Source of the DNA: Nonomuraea thailandensis
GTDB taxonomy: Bacteria; Actinomycetota; Actinomycetes; Streptosporangiales; Streptosporangiaceae
Length of the DNA: 64,000 nt
Reading direction: 5' to 3'
Assembly (NCBI RefSeq): GCF_024172165.1
Contig: NZ_JAMZEB010000002.1
Coordinates: forward strand, 10,700,501-10,764,500
The notes under the pieces are model-generated. The model searched no databases. It saw only the letters and a program-made list of their open reading frames with translations, and had not been told where the DNA came from. Positions 16,860 to 26,279 of the stretch are shown one piece after another (the first letter of the stretch is position 1; the number at the start of each line of letters is the position of its first letter). The translations under genes were made by a program, and so were the position numbers.

Positions 16860-17066
16860 TCAGGCGGTGACGATGTTCTCCGCCTGCGGGCCCTTCTGGC
16901 CCTGGACGACGTCGAAGGACACCTTCTGCCCCTCGGTCAGCTCACGGTAGCCACCGTTGGCGACGATGTTGGAGTAGTGGGCGAAGACGTCGGCGCCGCC
17001 GCCGTCCTGCGCGATGAAGCCGAAGCCCTTTTCCGAGTTGAACCACTTGACGGTGCCGGTGGCCAT
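16860..17066 (-). CDS. Cold-shock family RNA chaperone (CspA-like)
   Basis: The 68-residue protein has the single OB-fold typical of bacterial CSPs. Aromatic RNA-binding motifs are KGFGFI (RNP1) and VFAHY (RNP2), with the N-terminal [10 protein letters not shown]. It binds single-stranded RNA and DNA and melts secondary structure. The ATG has AAGGAGA upstream, and the mRNA begins with a long leader as is usual for this family. It is monocistronic and closed by a hairpin. Confidence 0.97.
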   Translation of the reverse strand: MATGTVKWFNSEKGFGFIAQDGGGADVFAHYSNIVANGGYRELTEGQKVSFDVVQGQKGPQAENIVTA

Positions 17067-17241
17067 GTCGATCTCCTTCAGACAGTGCCGGGAAAAACTG
17101 GAGAATTCACACCTCGTGAATCTCGTGCCGCCGCGATGAGCCCATCCGGAAAAGCCGGAAAACAGAAACGCGCCCGTCGATCAATCTACAGGCGCGCATA
17201 AAGTCTTTATGGGTACCATAACTGCAACGCTCATCAGGCTA
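17067..17241 (-). promoter_or_regulatory. Cold-shock gene promoter element and long 5' leader
   Basis: A TAGCCT -10-like hexamer (17241-17236, preceded by TGC as an extended element) would place the transcript start near 17229. That gives a leader of about 160 nt, less GC-rich than its surroundings. Long structured leaders control translation of many CSP mRNAs. Confidence 0.5.
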
Positions 17242-17314
17242 GCACACTTTCCGGTGATCCTCGCTCAAGAAAATCTGTGTCGTCGCAGTCCACTCGGCAC
17301 GGACCGGGGGAGGG

Positions 17315-18337
17315 TCAGGGCTGCAGGAGCACCTTGATGGCGCGGCGTTCGTCCATCGCCCGGTACCCCTCGGCCGCCTCGTCCAGGGGCAGGGCCAGGT
17401 CGAAGACCTTGCCCGGGTCGATGGTGCGGCTCCAGATCAGGTCGATCAGCTCGGGCAGGTACTGACGCACCGGCGCGGGGCCGCCGTGCAGGTGCACCAC
17501 GGAGTCGAACAGCAGGTCACCGGGCAGCGCCACGTCATGGGCGACCCCGACGAAGCCGACGTGCCCGCCGGGGCGGGTGGCGCGGATGGCCTGCAACATC
17601 GACTCCTGGGTGCCGACCGCCTCCAGGACGCTGTGCGCGCCCAGCCCGCCGGTCATCTCCCTGATCACCGCGACGCCGTCGTCGCCGCGCTCGGTGACGA
17701 TGTCGGTGGCGCCGAACCGGCGGGCCAGCTCCTGCCGCGGCGCGTGCCGGCTCATCGCGATGATCCGCTCGGCGCCGAGCTGCCTGGCGGCCAGCACCCC
17801 GCACAGCCCGACCGCGCCGTCCCCGACGACGGCCACCGTCCTGCCCGGCCCCGCCTGCGCCGCGGCGGCCGCGAACCAGCCGGTGCCCAGCACGTCGGAG
17901 GCGGCCAGCAGGCTGGGCACCAGGTCCGCCTCCGGCATGCCGGGGGTCGCCACCAGCGTGCCGTCCGCCAGCGGCACCCGCGCGAGCTGCGCCTGGGTGC
18001 CGATCGTGCCCATCAGCACCCGCCGCACGCATGCGCACTGGTAGCCCGACCGGCAGATCTCGCAGGTGTTGTCGGAGGCCCAGAACGAGCCCACCACGAA
18101 CTGGCCCGGCCGGATCGTGGTGACCTCGCCGCCGACCTCCTCCACCACGCCGACGTACTCGTGCCCCAGCGGCGCGGGCCCCTCGGCCGCGTCCACCCCG
18201 CGGTAGGGCCACAGGTCCGATCCGCAGATGCACGTCGCGGTCAGGCGGATGATCGCGTCCGTCGGCTCGACGATCACCGGGTCCGGGCGGTCCTCGACGC
18301 GGACGTCGCCTGGGGCGTACAGAACTGCACCGCGCAT
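17315..18337 (-). CDS. Zinc-dependent alcohol dehydrogenase (MDR superfamily)
   Basis: The 340-residue protein has a GroES-like N-terminal domain with catalytic-zinc ligands in CICGSDLWPY and GHEYVG. The structural zinc loop is compressed to CEICRSGYQCAC. The Rossmann motif is AVVGDGAVGLCGVLAAR. The ATG has GGAGATCC upstream. It lies 141 bp downstream of the C-C hydrolase gene of the aromatic cluster on the same strand, so it may supply or remove an alcohol/aldehyde intermediate. This link is positional only. Confidence 0.92.
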   Translation of the reverse strand: MRGAVLYAPGDVRVEDRPDPVIVEPTDAIIRLTATCICGSDLWPYRGVDAAEGPAPLGHEYVGVVEEVGGEVTTIRPGQFVVGSFWASDNTCEICRSGYQCACVRRVLMGTIGTQAQLARVPLADGTLVATPGMPEADLVPSLLAASDVLGTGWFAAAAAQAGPGRTVAVVGDGAVGLCGVLAARQLGAERIIAMSRHAPRQELARRFGATDIVTERGDDGVAVIREMTGGLGAHSVLEAVGTQESMLQAIRATRPGGHVGFVGVAHDVALPGDLLFDSVVHLHGGPAPVRQYLPELIDLIWSRTIDPGKVFDLALPLDEAAEGYRAMDERRAIKVLLQP

Positions 18338-18478
18338 GGTGGATCTCCTTCGGACGTCTCCGTCTGCTTCCGCGGCGGTCGCTCCCGCCCCTCAGACGCC
18401 CTGTTACCGCCAGCGCCCCGGATGGTCCGCGCCCGGCGAGAAAATGGCCGTGTCCGTAAGGTTGCTTTGCCCGTCCGG

Positions 18479-19324
18479 TCAGTTGTTCGCGATGAAGTCG
18501 GCGACCAGCCGGTTGAACTCGTCGGCGTGCTCGATCATCGCCCAGTGCCCGCAGCGGTTGAGCACCACCAGCCGGCTGTCCGGGATGTTGGCCAGCAGGT
18601 ACAGCGAGGTCTCGAAGGAGACGACGCGGTCGTCGCGGCCGTGGATGAGCAGGGTGGGCGCCTGGATCGCCGGCAGCAGCTCCGGCCTGACCCACTTCGG
18701 CAGCGGGGCGCCCTTCGGCAGGCCGTCCACGTAGTTGCGCAGGTGGTCGGGACGGGCGAGCGCGGCGTCCGATCGTGCCTGGCACAGCTCGGGCGTGGCG
18801 AACCGCGCCTTGTCGTAGACCATGATCTCGACGAGCCGGCGCATGTTCTCCGGGCTCGCGTCGCGGTAGGCCTCGATCAGCACCTTCAGGCCCTCGGACG
18901 GGCCGTCGCCGGCGCCGAAGAGCGTGGGCGTCCGGCCGACCGGCGGCCCCATGGTGACCAGGTGCGAGATCCGGCCGGGGTGCTCGGTGGCCAGCCGCAG
19001 GGAGGTCTGCCCGCCCATCGAGTTGCCGACGAACGCGGCCCGCTCGATGCCGAGGGCGTCCAGGAACTGGATCGCCGCCTCCACGTGGTCGAGCCGGTCG
19101 ACGGTCGCCGCGTCGGACTCGCCCCAGCCCGGCATGTCGACGGCGTGGACGTGGAAGCGCTCGGCCAGCGCCTCGATGTTGCCGGCGAAGTTGCTCCACC
19201 CTGTCGCGCCCGGGCCGCTGCCGTGCAGCAGCACGACCGGGTGGCCCGAGCCCGCCTCGTAGTAGCGGAGCTTCCAGTCCTCGGTCTGGACGGTGCGCGC
19301 GAGGTCCTTGGGGTCGAGTGCCAT
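18479..19324 (-). CDS. Alpha/beta hydrolase, meta-cleavage product hydrolase (MhpC/BphD/HsaD-like)
   Basis: The 281-residue enzyme should hydrolyse the C-C bond of the ring-opened dienoate. The oxyanion region is HGSGPGATGWSNF, the nucleophile Ser sits in GNSMGG, the acid Asp in LLIHGRDDRVV and the His in CGHWAMIEH. The MCP-hydrolase signature HGSGPGA is clear. Its ATG shares one base with the TGA of the dioxygenase gene (TGATG), indicating translational coupling. It is the third step of the upper pathway. Confidence 0.92.
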   Translation of the reverse strand: MALDPKDLARTVQTEDWKLRYYEAGSGHPVVLLHGSGPGATGWSNFAGNIEALAERFHVHAVDMPGWGESDAATVDRLDHVEAAIQFLDALGIERAAFVGNSMGGQTSLRLATEHPGRISHLVTMGPPVGRTPTLFGAGDGPSEGLKVLIEAYRDASPENMRRLVEIMVYDKARFATPELCQARSDAALARPDHLRNYVDGLPKGAPLPKWVRPELLPAIQAPTLLIHGRDDRVVSFETSLYLLANIPDSRLVVLNRCGHWAMIEHADEFNRLVADFIANN

Positions 19325-20256
19325 CACTTGGCCTCCTCGTTCGGTACGGGCGCGGCGACCAGCAGCCCGGCGACGACGCCCGGGGAGCGGTGGCCCCAGC
19401 TGTGCAGCTTGTCGAGCGTCTTCACCTCCCACGTCTCGTCGTCGATGATCAGCCCGCCCCAGCCGTACTCGATGCTGAAACCCGAGGGGGTGAAGACGTA
19501 GAAGCTGAACATGTGGTCGTTCGGATGCATCCCGAGCGTCATCTCGAACGGCTGCCTGGCGTCCATGCACCGGTCGTAGGCCAGGCCGACGTCGCGGATG
19601 TCGGTCACCTCGACCATGAAGTGATGGGTCTTCTTCGGCGACGGCAGGTCGCCGAAGGCCACGGTGTGGTGACGGCCGTTGCAGTGCAGGAAGATCAGGT
19701 CGGCGACCACGCCCGGGGCCAGCTCCTCGACGATGATGTCGCTGATCTTGAAGCCGAGCAGGTCGAGGTAGAAGTGCAGGTACGCCTCCCGCGACACGCC
19801 GTGCGCCAGGAGCACCTGGTGGCCCGCGCCGCCGGCGCCCGTCACGAACCCCCCGAGCAGCTTCGCGGACTCGAACGGCGTGGCGGCGTCGGCGAGGCCG
19901 GTGACCAGCTCGACCCGGTTGCCCATGGGGTCGGCGGTGACGAAGACGCGCTCGACCTTGCGGGCGGCGGCCAGGGCGGCGTCGCCCTCCGTGACCTCGA
20001 CCCCGGCAGCGCGGACCTGCCCGACCAGCGCGTCGAGCGCGGCGGCGTCCGAGACCTCGTAGCCGGTGGCCACCAGGTCGTCGGCGGGCCCCTCGGTGAC
20101 GATCCAGCGGTGGGCCTTCTCGTCGGTGCGCAGGGTGAAGCCGCCGTCGATCTTCTCCGCGACCTGCATGCCCAGCAGCTCGACGGCGAAGTGCTCCCAG
20201 TCCGCGAGGTCGCCGACCTCGTAGACGACGTATCCGAGCTCCTTGACTCCGAACAT
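19324..20256 (-). CDS. Extradiol ring-cleavage dioxygenase, two-domain VOC type
   Basis: The 310-residue enzyme has an N-terminal degenerate and a C-terminal catalytic vicinal-oxygen-chelate domain, like BphC, HsaC and 2,3-dihydroxyphenylpropionate dioxygenases of actinobacteria. Fe(II) ligands are a His in GHQVLLAHG, a His in KKTHHFMVEV and a Glu in GFSIEYGW. It opens a catechol ring next to the hydroxyls. It lies between the monooxygenase (30 bp upstream) and the coupled hydrolase. Confidence 0.92.
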   Translation of the reverse strand: MFGVKELGYVVYEVGDLADWEHFAVELLGMQVAEKIDGGFTLRTDEKAHRWIVTEGPADDLVATGYEVSDAAALDALVGQVRAAGVEVTEGDAALAAARKVERVFVTADPMGNRVELVTGLADAATPFESAKLLGGFVTGAGGAGHQVLLAHGVSREAYLHFYLDLLGFKISDIIVEELAPGVVADLIFLHCNGRHHTVAFGDLPSPKKTHHFMVEVTDIRDVGLAYDRCMDARQPFEMTLGMHPNDHMFSFYVFTPSGFSIEYGWGGLIIDDETWEVKTLDKLHSWGHRSPGVVAGLLVAAPVPNEEAK

Positions 20257-20286
20257 TCCTCTTCTCTCCTTCTCAGATGATCGAGC

Positions 20287-21831
20287 TCAGGCGGGGACGG
20301 CGAGACCGCTGACGTCCGCCGCGGCGACGAACCTGTCGGGGCGGAGCGCCACGGCGCGGGCGCCGTACCTGCGCAGCCACGGCAGGAGGACCTCGTCGAG
20401 GTCGACCAGCTCGTCCGGTCCCCGCGTGTACGCGCTCTTCGGCCGCACCGCGACGTAACGGGTGCCGAGCGCGTCCCAGCCGGCCCTCTCCTGCGCCGTC
20501 AGCAGGGTCGCCGGGTCGACGTCGTCGCCCAGCAGCACGAAGCCGTCGCCGAGGAGGTCGTCCAGGCGCGTCATCCGGCCGACGGCGTCGCCGGCGATCG
20601 GCTGCGGGACCATCCGGCCGACGATGCTGGCGTCGCCCAGCGGCCCCCTGATCCATCCGCCCTGGAGCACCGGCGGAGCGGTGAGCGGCGGCTCGAACGG
20701 GGTGACCGTGTCCTGGGGGACCGCGTTCATCGCGGCCTGCTCCTCCCGCGACAGCTCCTGCTTGATGACCCGCCCGAGCTGGACCGCGAGCCCGGTGTAG
20801 AAGGCGGCGTCCGGGCGGCGTTCCGCCTCGTAGGTGTCCAGCCAGCTCTCCGGCAGCTCGCCTTTGATCACGCGGGCGAGCTTCCAGCCCAGGTTGTGGG
20901 CGTCGCGCATCCCGGTCTGCATCCCGGCGCCGGCCCACGGCGGCATCAGGTGGGCCGCGTCCCCGGCCAGGAACACCCGGCCGCTGCGCCAGGTGTCGGC
21001 CATCCGGACGTGGTGCCTGTAGAAGGCGTGCTGGTGGATCTCGACGTCGTCCTCGGTGACGCCGAGCGCCTTCAGCAGCGGCCACACCTCGGCGCTGGTC
21101 GGGTAGTCCGCGGGGGACTCGTCGGGCCTGAGCGGGATCTCCCAGCGGTGGTTGCCGGCCGAGAGCGCGATGTCGACGACCGGCCGCTCCTTGTCGGACC
21201 AGAAGGTCAAGAAGTCCCGGTCGGGCCACCACCGCTTGACGCGGCAGTCGATGACCACCCACGTGACGTCGTTGGTGTCGCCCAGCAGGCGGCAGCCCAC
21301 CTTGCCCCGCGTCGTGCTGCCGCCGCCGTCCGCGGCGATGGCGTACCGGGCGCGGGTGGTGCGGATCTCGCCCGTCGCGGTGTCCGTCGAGGTGACGGTG
21401 ACGCCGTCGGCGTCCTGGCCGATCCCCGTGACCTCGGCGCCGTAGTGGACGGTGACGCGGTCGCCGCGCTCCTGGGCGGCCGCGCGCAGCTCGGTCTCCA
21501 TCGTCGGCTGGTAGATGTTGTAGAAGCGCGGCCTGCGGCCCAGCGTCGAGGGCGGGTGCTCGATCCGCATGATCTCCGTGCCGCCGTAGGTCACCCACCG
21601 CAGGGCCCGCTGCGGATCGATCTTCTTCTCGATCCGCTCGTCGATGCCGAGGTCCTGGAAGATCCGCATCGTCCAGTCGTTGACGGTCACGGCCCGGGCC
21701 CGGGGATAGAGGTCCTTGTCCCGCTCGAGGGCGACGGCGGAGACGCCGTACCTGGCGAGGGTGAGTGCGGCGATCACGCCGGTCGGGCCGTATCCGACGA
21801 TCGCGACGTCCGCATCGTAACTCTCGGTCAT
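20287..21831 (-). CDS. FAD-dependent aromatic hydroxylase (MhpA-like)
   Basis: The 514-residue flavin monooxygenase starts at ATG 21831 behind AGAAGGAG. FAD-binding GYGPTGVIAALTLARYG is at the N-terminus, followed by DG-type motif DGGGSTTRG and the GD motif FLAGDAAHLMPPWAGAG. The C-terminal thioredoxin-like tail fits 3-(3-hydroxyphenyl)propionate 2-hydroxylase and relatives. It would hydroxylate a phenol to a catechol for the dioxygenase next in the operon. The true substrate is unknown. Confidence 0.92.
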   Translation of the reverse strand: MTESYDADVAIVGYGPTGVIAALTLARYGVSAVALERDKDLYPRARAVTVNDWTMRIFQDLGIDERIEKKIDPQRALRWVTYGGTEIMRIEHPPSTLGRRPRFYNIYQPTMETELRAAAQERGDRVTVHYGAEVTGIGQDADGVTVTSTDTATGEIRTTRARYAIAADGGGSTTRGKVGCRLLGDTNDVTWVVIDCRVKRWWPDRDFLTFWSDKERPVVDIALSAGNHRWEIPLRPDESPADYPTSAEVWPLLKALGVTEDDVEIHQHAFYRHHVRMADTWRSGRVFLAGDAAHLMPPWAGAGMQTGMRDAHNLGWKLARVIKGELPESWLDTYEAERRPDAAFYTGLAVQLGRVIKQELSREEQAAMNAVPQDTVTPFEPPLTAPPVLQGGWIRGPLGDASIVGRMVPQPIAGDAVGRMTRLDDLLGDGFVLLGDDVDPATLLTAQERAGWDALGTRYVAVRPKSAYTRGPDELVDLDEVLLPWLRRYGARAVALRPDRFVAAADVSGLAVPA

Positions 21832-21873
21832 GCGCTGACTCCTTCTCGGCCGCCCGTGCTCGTTGCGGCACTT

Positions 21874-21895
21874 TTGGACCAAACGTTCGGTCCAA
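21874..21895. promoter_or_regulatory. 22-bp near-perfect palindrome, operator of the aromatic operon
   Basis: TTGGACC (21874-21880) and GGTCCAA (21889-21895) flank A-AACGTT-C; only one base pair breaks full symmetry. It lies 43 bp upstream of the hydroxylase start and 107 bp upstream of the divergent TetR gene. This is a very probable TetR binding site. Confidence 0.75.
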
Positions 21896-22002
21896 TAGTG
21901 AGGAGGGTAACAATGACCTGCGGCGACATGTCAAGAGCCGTTCGGAAGATCTCCCACGGCGCCGGGCCGAGCCGCCGTCCGCGGCTCCCTAGACTTCGAC
22001 AC

Positions 22003-22647
22003 GTGGACACGCAGGAGGCGCACACCGGGAACCGCCGCGGCCGCCGGTCGAGGCAGGAGATCCTCGACGCGGCGGCGCGGGTGATGTCCGTGCGCGGTTA
22101 CGCCGGCACGTCGATCTCGACGCTGGTGAAGGAGACGGGCCTGCCGAAGAGCGCCTTCTACCACCACTTCGAGTCCAAGGCGGGGCTGCTCTCCGCCGTC
22201 ATGGCCCAGGGGGCGCAGGGGTTCTTCGAGGCCATGCGCCAGGCCCACCGCGACCCACCGGAGGGCGGCACGCCGCGGGAGCGCCTCGGGTGGTACCTGC
22301 AGAAGACGGGCGAGGTCTTCGTGCACCGGGAGGAGTTCCTCCGGCTGTTGCTGGTGCTCGTGATGAGCCGCGAGGCCGCCGAGGCGCGGGAGGCGATGGA
22401 CACCGTGATCGCGGTCCGCGACGAGGGCCGCGACTACATGCGGCACATGATCCGCTCGTCGTTCGCCGGCGAGGGCGAGGACACCGCGGACGCGGTCGCC
22501 GGCGCCCTCGCCCACTTCGGCATGGCCGGGTTCGACGGCGCGTTCGTCTCGCTGCAGTCCGAGGACGGCAAGCCGGTCTCGGAGTTCATGGAGCAGCTCG
22601 CCGACGCCATGGTGGCGATCGGCGAGGCGGTGATCGCGCGCCGCTGA
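22003..22647 (+). CDS. TetR-family regulator of the meta-cleavage operon
   Basis: The 214-residue regulator has HTH TSISTLVKETGLPKSAFYHHF and ESKAGLLSAVM behind it. GTG 22003 is chosen because TAGACT, a good -10, ends 7 nt before it and no ribosome site is present, implying a leaderless transcript. An upstream in-frame ATG at 21914 is possible but less likely. It is divergent from the hydroxylase operon and convergent with the aldolase gene, 10 bp stop to stop. Confidence 0.92.
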   Translation: MDTQEAHTGNRRGRRSRQEILDAAARVMSVRGYAGTSISTLVKETGLPKSAFYHHFESKAGLLSAVMAQGAQGFFEAMRQAHRDPPEGGTPRERLGWYLQKTGEVFVHREEFLRLLLVLVMSREAAEAREAMDTVIAVRDEGRDYMRHMIRSSFAGEGEDTADAVAGALAHFGMAGFDGAFVSLQSEDGKPVSEFMEQLADAMVAIGEAVIARR

Positions 22648-22657
22648 GGCGCCCCTG

Positions 22658-23683
22658 TCAGGCGGTCCGCGGCTCGCGCGCGGCGGCGATCGTGAGCGCG
22701 ATGTCGACGATCATGTCCTCCTGGCCGCCCACCAGCCGGCGGCGCCCGCACTCCATGAGGATGTCGCGGACGTCGAGGCCGTACCGCGCGGCGGCGGCCT
22801 CCGCGTGGCGCAGGAACGACGAGTAGACGCCGGCGTACCCCAGGGTGAGGGTCTCCCGGTCGACCCGCACCGGGCGGTCCTGCAGCGGGCGGACGAGGTC
22901 GTCCGCGGCGTCCTGGAGCCGGAACAGGTCGCACCGGTGCTCGAAGTCCGAGAGATCCGCCACCGCGATGAACGCCTCCAGCGGGCAGTTGCCGGCACCC
23001 GCGCCGTGACCGGCCAGCGACGCGTCGACCCGGCGGACGCCGTTCTCGACCGCGACGACGGAGTTGGCGACCGACAGCGAGAGGTTCTCGTGAGCGTGGA
23101 TGCCGATCTCGGTCCCCGGGTCCAGGACGTCGCGGTACGCGCGGACCCGCGCGGCCACGTCGTTCATCGTGAGCCGGCCGCCGGAATCGGTCACGTAGAC
23201 GCAGTGCGCGCCGTAGGACTCCATCAGCTTCGCCTGCCGGGCCAGCTCCCGCGGCGGGGCCATGTGGGAGAGCATCAGGAATCCGGCCACGTCCATGCCG
23301 ATCTCGCGTGCCGCGGCGATGTGCTGAGCGGAGATGTCGGCCTCGGTGCAGTGCGTGGCGACGCGGACGGAGCGGACGCCCAGGTCGTAGGCGCGCTTCA
23401 GCTCGTGCACGGTGCCGACGCCCGGCAGCAGGAGCGTGGTGAGGCGGGCGTTGACCAGCACCGACGCCGCGGCTTCTAGCCACTCCCAGTCCGTGTGCGA
23501 CCCGGGGCCGTAGTTGAGCGACCCTCCGGCGAGGCCGTCGCCGTGCGCGACCTCGATGGCGTCCACGCCGGCCCGGTCGAGCGCGGTGACGATGCGCTTG
23601 ACGTCCTCCAGACCGACCCGATGGCGTACGGCGTGCATGCCGTCGCGCAACGTGACGTCCTGGACAAAGATCGGGGTACCCAT
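22658..23683 (-). CDS. mhpE: 4-hydroxy-2-oxovalerate aldolase
   Basis: The 341-residue HMG-CoA lyase-like TIM barrel has the N-terminal [19 protein letters not shown], and metal-binding [14 protein letters not shown]. It cleaves 4-hydroxy-2-oxovalerate to pyruvate and acetaldehyde, and the family works in a channelling complex with the acylating acetaldehyde dehydrogenase encoded just upstream. The two genes overlap as TGATG. It is the last step of the lower meta-cleavage pathway. Confidence 0.96.
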   Translation of the reverse strand: MGTPIFVQDVTLRDGMHAVRHRVGLEDVKRIVTALDRAGVDAIEVAHGDGLAGGSLNYGPGSHTDWEWLEAAASVLVNARLTTLLLPGVGTVHELKRAYDLGVRSVRVATHCTEADISAQHIAAAREIGMDVAGFLMLSHMAPPRELARQAKLMESYGAHCVYVTDSGGRLTMNDVAARVRAYRDVLDPGTEIGIHAHENLSLSVANSVVAVENGVRRVDASLAGHGAGAGNCPLEAFIAVADLSDFEHRCDLFRLQDAADDLVRPLQDRPVRVDRETLTLGYAGVYSSFLRHAEAAAARYGLDVRDILMECGRRRLVGGQEDMIVDIALTIAAAREPRTA

Positions 23684-24627
23684 CAGAGGCCCGCCTTCCG
23701 TGCCGCGATGCGTTCCGCGACCCGCAGGCCGGCGGAGGTCATGATGTCGAGGTTGCCGGCGTAGGCCGGGAGATAGTGCGCGGCGCCCTCGACCTCGAGG
23801 AACACCGACACCTGGTGGGTGGGCCGGGCGGCGCCGCCGGCGAGGAGCGTGCCGACCGGCTGGTCCGGGGGGACCTCGGTGATCTGCACCTCCTGCTTGA
23901 GCCGGTAGCCGGGGACGTAGGCGGCGACGTCCGCGACCATCTTCTCGACCGAGCGGCGGATCTCCTCGCGTACGGCCGGGTCCGGCGCCGCGACGAGGCA
24001 GAAGATCGTGTCCCGCATGATCAGCGATGGCTCGGCGGGGTTGAGCACGATGATGGCCTTGCCGCGGCGTGCCCCGCCGACCTGCTCGATGGCGCCCGAG
24101 GTGGTCTCGGTGAACTCGTCGATGTTGGCGCGCGTGCCCGGGCCGGCCGACTTCGACGCGATCGAGGCGACGATCTCGGCGTACTCGACGGGGGCCACCC
24201 GGCTGACGGCGGCGACGATCGGGATCGTGGCCTGGCCTCCGCAGGTGACCATGTTGACGTCGGGCGCGTCGAGATGCTCCTCCAGGTTGACGGCGGGGAC
24301 GACGTACGGTCCGACCGCCGCCGGGGTCAGGTCGATCAGCCGTTTCCCGAGCGGGACGAGCCTGGCGGCGTTGACCTCGTGCGCCTTGGCCGAGGTCGCG
24401 TCGAAGACGATCTCGATCTCGCCGAAGTCCGGCAGCCCGATGAGCCCGTCGAGGCCCTCGTACGTGGTCCGCACGCCGAGCCGGGCGGCGCGCGCCAGGC
24501 CGTCCGACCGGGGGTCGATGCCGACCATGGCCCCCATCTCGAGGTGCCCCGCCCCCCGCAACACCTTGATCATCAGATCGGTGCCGATGTTGCCCGATCC
24601 GATGATCGCGACCTTCGTCCTGCTCAT
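23683..24627 (-). CDS. mhpF: Acetaldehyde dehydrogenase (acylating)
   Basis: The 314-residue protein starts at ATG 24627, overlapping the hydratase stop by ATGA. The NAD-binding [12 protein letters not shown] is at residues 9-20 and the catalytic Cys is in [12 protein letters not shown]. It turns acetaldehyde from the aldolase into acetyl-CoA, and both proteins form a complex in known systems. An in-frame extension upstream is only the shadow of the hydratase gene. Confidence 0.96.
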   Translation of the reverse strand: MSRTKVAIIGSGNIGTDLMIKVLRGAGHLEMGAMVGIDPRSDGLARAARLGVRTTYEGLDGLIGLPDFGEIEIVFDATSAKAHEVNAARLVPLGKRLIDLTPAAVGPYVVPAVNLEEHLDAPDVNMVTCGGQATIPIVAAVSRVAPVEYAEIVASIASKSAGPGTRANIDEFTETTSGAIEQVGGARRGKAIIVLNPAEPSLIMRDTIFCLVAAPDPAVREEIRRSVEKMVADVAAYVPGYRLKQEVQITEVPPDQPVGTLLAGGAARPTHQVSVFLEVEGAAHYLPAYAGNLDIMTSAGLRVAERIAARKAGL

Positions 24628-25448
24628 GATGCTGCTCCTTCGGTGAAACGGGCCGTCACCGTGCCGAGGCCGGACAGGGTGGCGGTGACGGTGTCGCCGG
24701 CGGAGACCGGCCGCATCGGGCCGAGCGCGCCGGAGAGCACGACCTGCCCCGCGCGCAGCGGCTCGCCGAGCTCGTACGCGGTGCGGGCCAGCCACACGAG
24801 CGCCTCGATCGGGTCGCCCAGGCAGGCCGCGCCGGTCCCGGTGGAGACCTCCTCGCCGTTGACGCTCATCGACATCACCACGTCCTTCGGCTCGAACGCG
24901 TCGAGGGCGTGGCGCCGCCTGCCGAGCACGTACGCGCCCGAGGACGCGTTGTCGGCGACCGTGTCGCCGAAGGTGATGTCCCACCCGGCGATCCGGCTGC
25001 CGCAGATCTCGAGGGCGGCGACGCCGTACTCGATCGCGTCCCGGACCTGCGGGGCGTCGAGCGGCCCGCCGGCCAGGTCGGAACGGAGCACGAAAGCGAT
25101 CTCCGCCTCGGCCCGTGGCTGGAGCACCCGCCCGGCGGGGATCGTGTCGCCGTCGGCGTAGGCCATGTCGTCGAAGAGGACGCCGAGGTCGGGCTGGTCG
25201 ACGCCGAGCTGCCGTTGCACCGCCTCCGAGGTCAGCCCGATCTTGCGGCCGACGATCCGGGCGCCGGCGGCGAGACGGCCCTCGGTCAGCGCGGCCTGGA
25301 CGGCGTACGCGGCGGCCAGGTCGTCCGGGCCGATCAGGTCGCGCACGGGGGCGCAGGGCACGCCCGACGCGGCCGCCCCGGTGAGCCGCTCGACCGCGGC
25401 GACGATCTCGGGCCGGCCGGCGGCGGCGAGTCCGGTGGTTTCTTTCAC
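24624..25448 (-). CDS. mhpD: 2-keto-4-pentenoate hydratase
   Basis: The 274-residue form starts at GTG 25448. Fumarylacetoacetate-hydrolase-like features are [17 protein letters not shown], metal-site AEAEIAFVL, and [12 protein letters not shown]. It hydrates 2-hydroxypenta-2,4-dienoate to 4-hydroxy-2-oxovalerate. An upstream GTG is possible, but the region between is the divergent IclR promoter. It is the first gene of the lower-pathway operon. Confidence 0.94.
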   Translation of the reverse strand: MKETTGLAAAGRPEIVAAVERLTGAAASGVPCAPVRDLIGPDDLAAAYAVQAALTEGRLAAGARIVGRKIGLTSEAVQRQLGVDQPDLGVLFDDMAYADGDTIPAGRVLQPRAEAEIAFVLRSDLAGGPLDAPQVRDAIEYGVAALEICGSRIAGWDITFGDTVADNASSGAYVLGRRRHALDAFEPKDVVMSMSVNGEEVSTGTGAACLGDPIEALVWLARTAYELGEPLRAGQVVLSGALGPMRPVSAGDTVTATLSGLGTVTARFTEGAAS

Positions 25449-25516
25449 ACCCCCACAGTGCAGGCACGATGCGGTGCCGACCAGCACATCGTCTCGCTCA
25501 GCGATACGCTGGAGGT

Positions 25517-26278
25517 GTGCCGGAGACAGCGGACCTCGACACCGTCCTGGGCAAGGCGGTGACGATCCTGCGTGCCTTCAGGCCGGAGGACCGGGTCGTC
25601 AGCCTCGCGGAGCTGGTGCGGCGTACCGGCCTGCACAAGGCCACCGTGCACCGGCTCTCACGCGACCTGGTCGCCAACCGCCTGCTCGACCGCGCCGACG
25701 GCGGCTACCGGCTCAGCGGCGGCCTGTTCGAGCTCGGCATGCTCGCCTCGCTCGAACGCAGCCTGCTCGAAGTGGCGATGCCGTTCCTCCAGGACCTCTA
25801 CGAACGCACCCACGAGACCGTCCATCTCGGGGTGCGAGACGGCCACGACGTCGTCTACATCGCCAAGATCGGCGGCCACCGCCAGGCCAGAGCGCCCTCG
25901 CGCCCCGGCGGCCGCATGCCGCTGCACTGCACCGCGATCGGCAAGGCGCTGCTCGCGTACGCCGACGCCGACCTGCAGCGCGAAGTGCTGACCGGCCCGC
26001 TCGAACGCCGCACCCCGCACACCGTGGTCGCGCCCGGCATCCTGGGCAGCCAGTTGCAGCGCGTCGCGGAGACCGGCGTCGCGTTCGAGGCGGAGGAGTC
26101 GGCCGTCGGGCTCCTGTGCGTCGCCGCGCCGGTACTGGGCCGCGACGACGAGCCGCTCGCCGCGATCAGCGTGGCGGGTCCCACCGGGAGGTTCCGGCCC
26201 GAGGGGCAGGCGGTCGCGGTACGCGCGGCGGCGGCCGCGCTCGGCAGCACCCTGAGCCGACGCGACCTCCTCCGGTGA
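25517..26278 (+). CDS. IclR-family transcriptional regulator
   Basis: The 253-residue protein has a winged HTH (SLAELVRRTGLHKATVHRLS) and a C-terminal IclR effector domain with HLGVRDGHDVVYIAKI, PLHCTAIGKALLA and SAVGLLCVAAPV. GTG 25517 lies 7 nt behind TACGCT, so it may be leaderless. Divergence from the hydratase gene suggests control of the lower operon by an aromatic or aliphatic acid, as for MhpR and PcaR relatives. Confidence 0.92.
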   Translation: MPETADLDTVLGKAVTILRAFRPEDRVVSLAELVRRTGLHKATVHRLSRDLVANRLLDRADGGYRLSGGLFELGMLASLERSLLEVAMPFLQDLYERTHETVHLGVRDGHDVVYIAKIGGHRQARAPSRPGGRMPLHCTAIGKALLAYADADLQREVLTGPLERRTPHTVVAPGILGSQLQRVAETGVAFEAEESAVGLLCVAAPVLGRDDEPLAAISVAGPTGRFRPEGQAVAVRAAAAALGSTLSRRDLLR

Positions 26279-26279
26279 C

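Noticed and set aside
17067-17300. A riboswitch upstream of the cold-shock gene
   Set aside because: The long leader fits the known behaviour of cold-shock mRNAs, and no conserved riboswitch core could be recognised by eye.
24624-25467. Acetaldehyde dehydrogenase with a 280-residue N-terminal extension
   Set aside because: The extension is the hydratase gene read in the wrong frame; the dehydrogenase has its own ATG at 24627 and normal family length without it.
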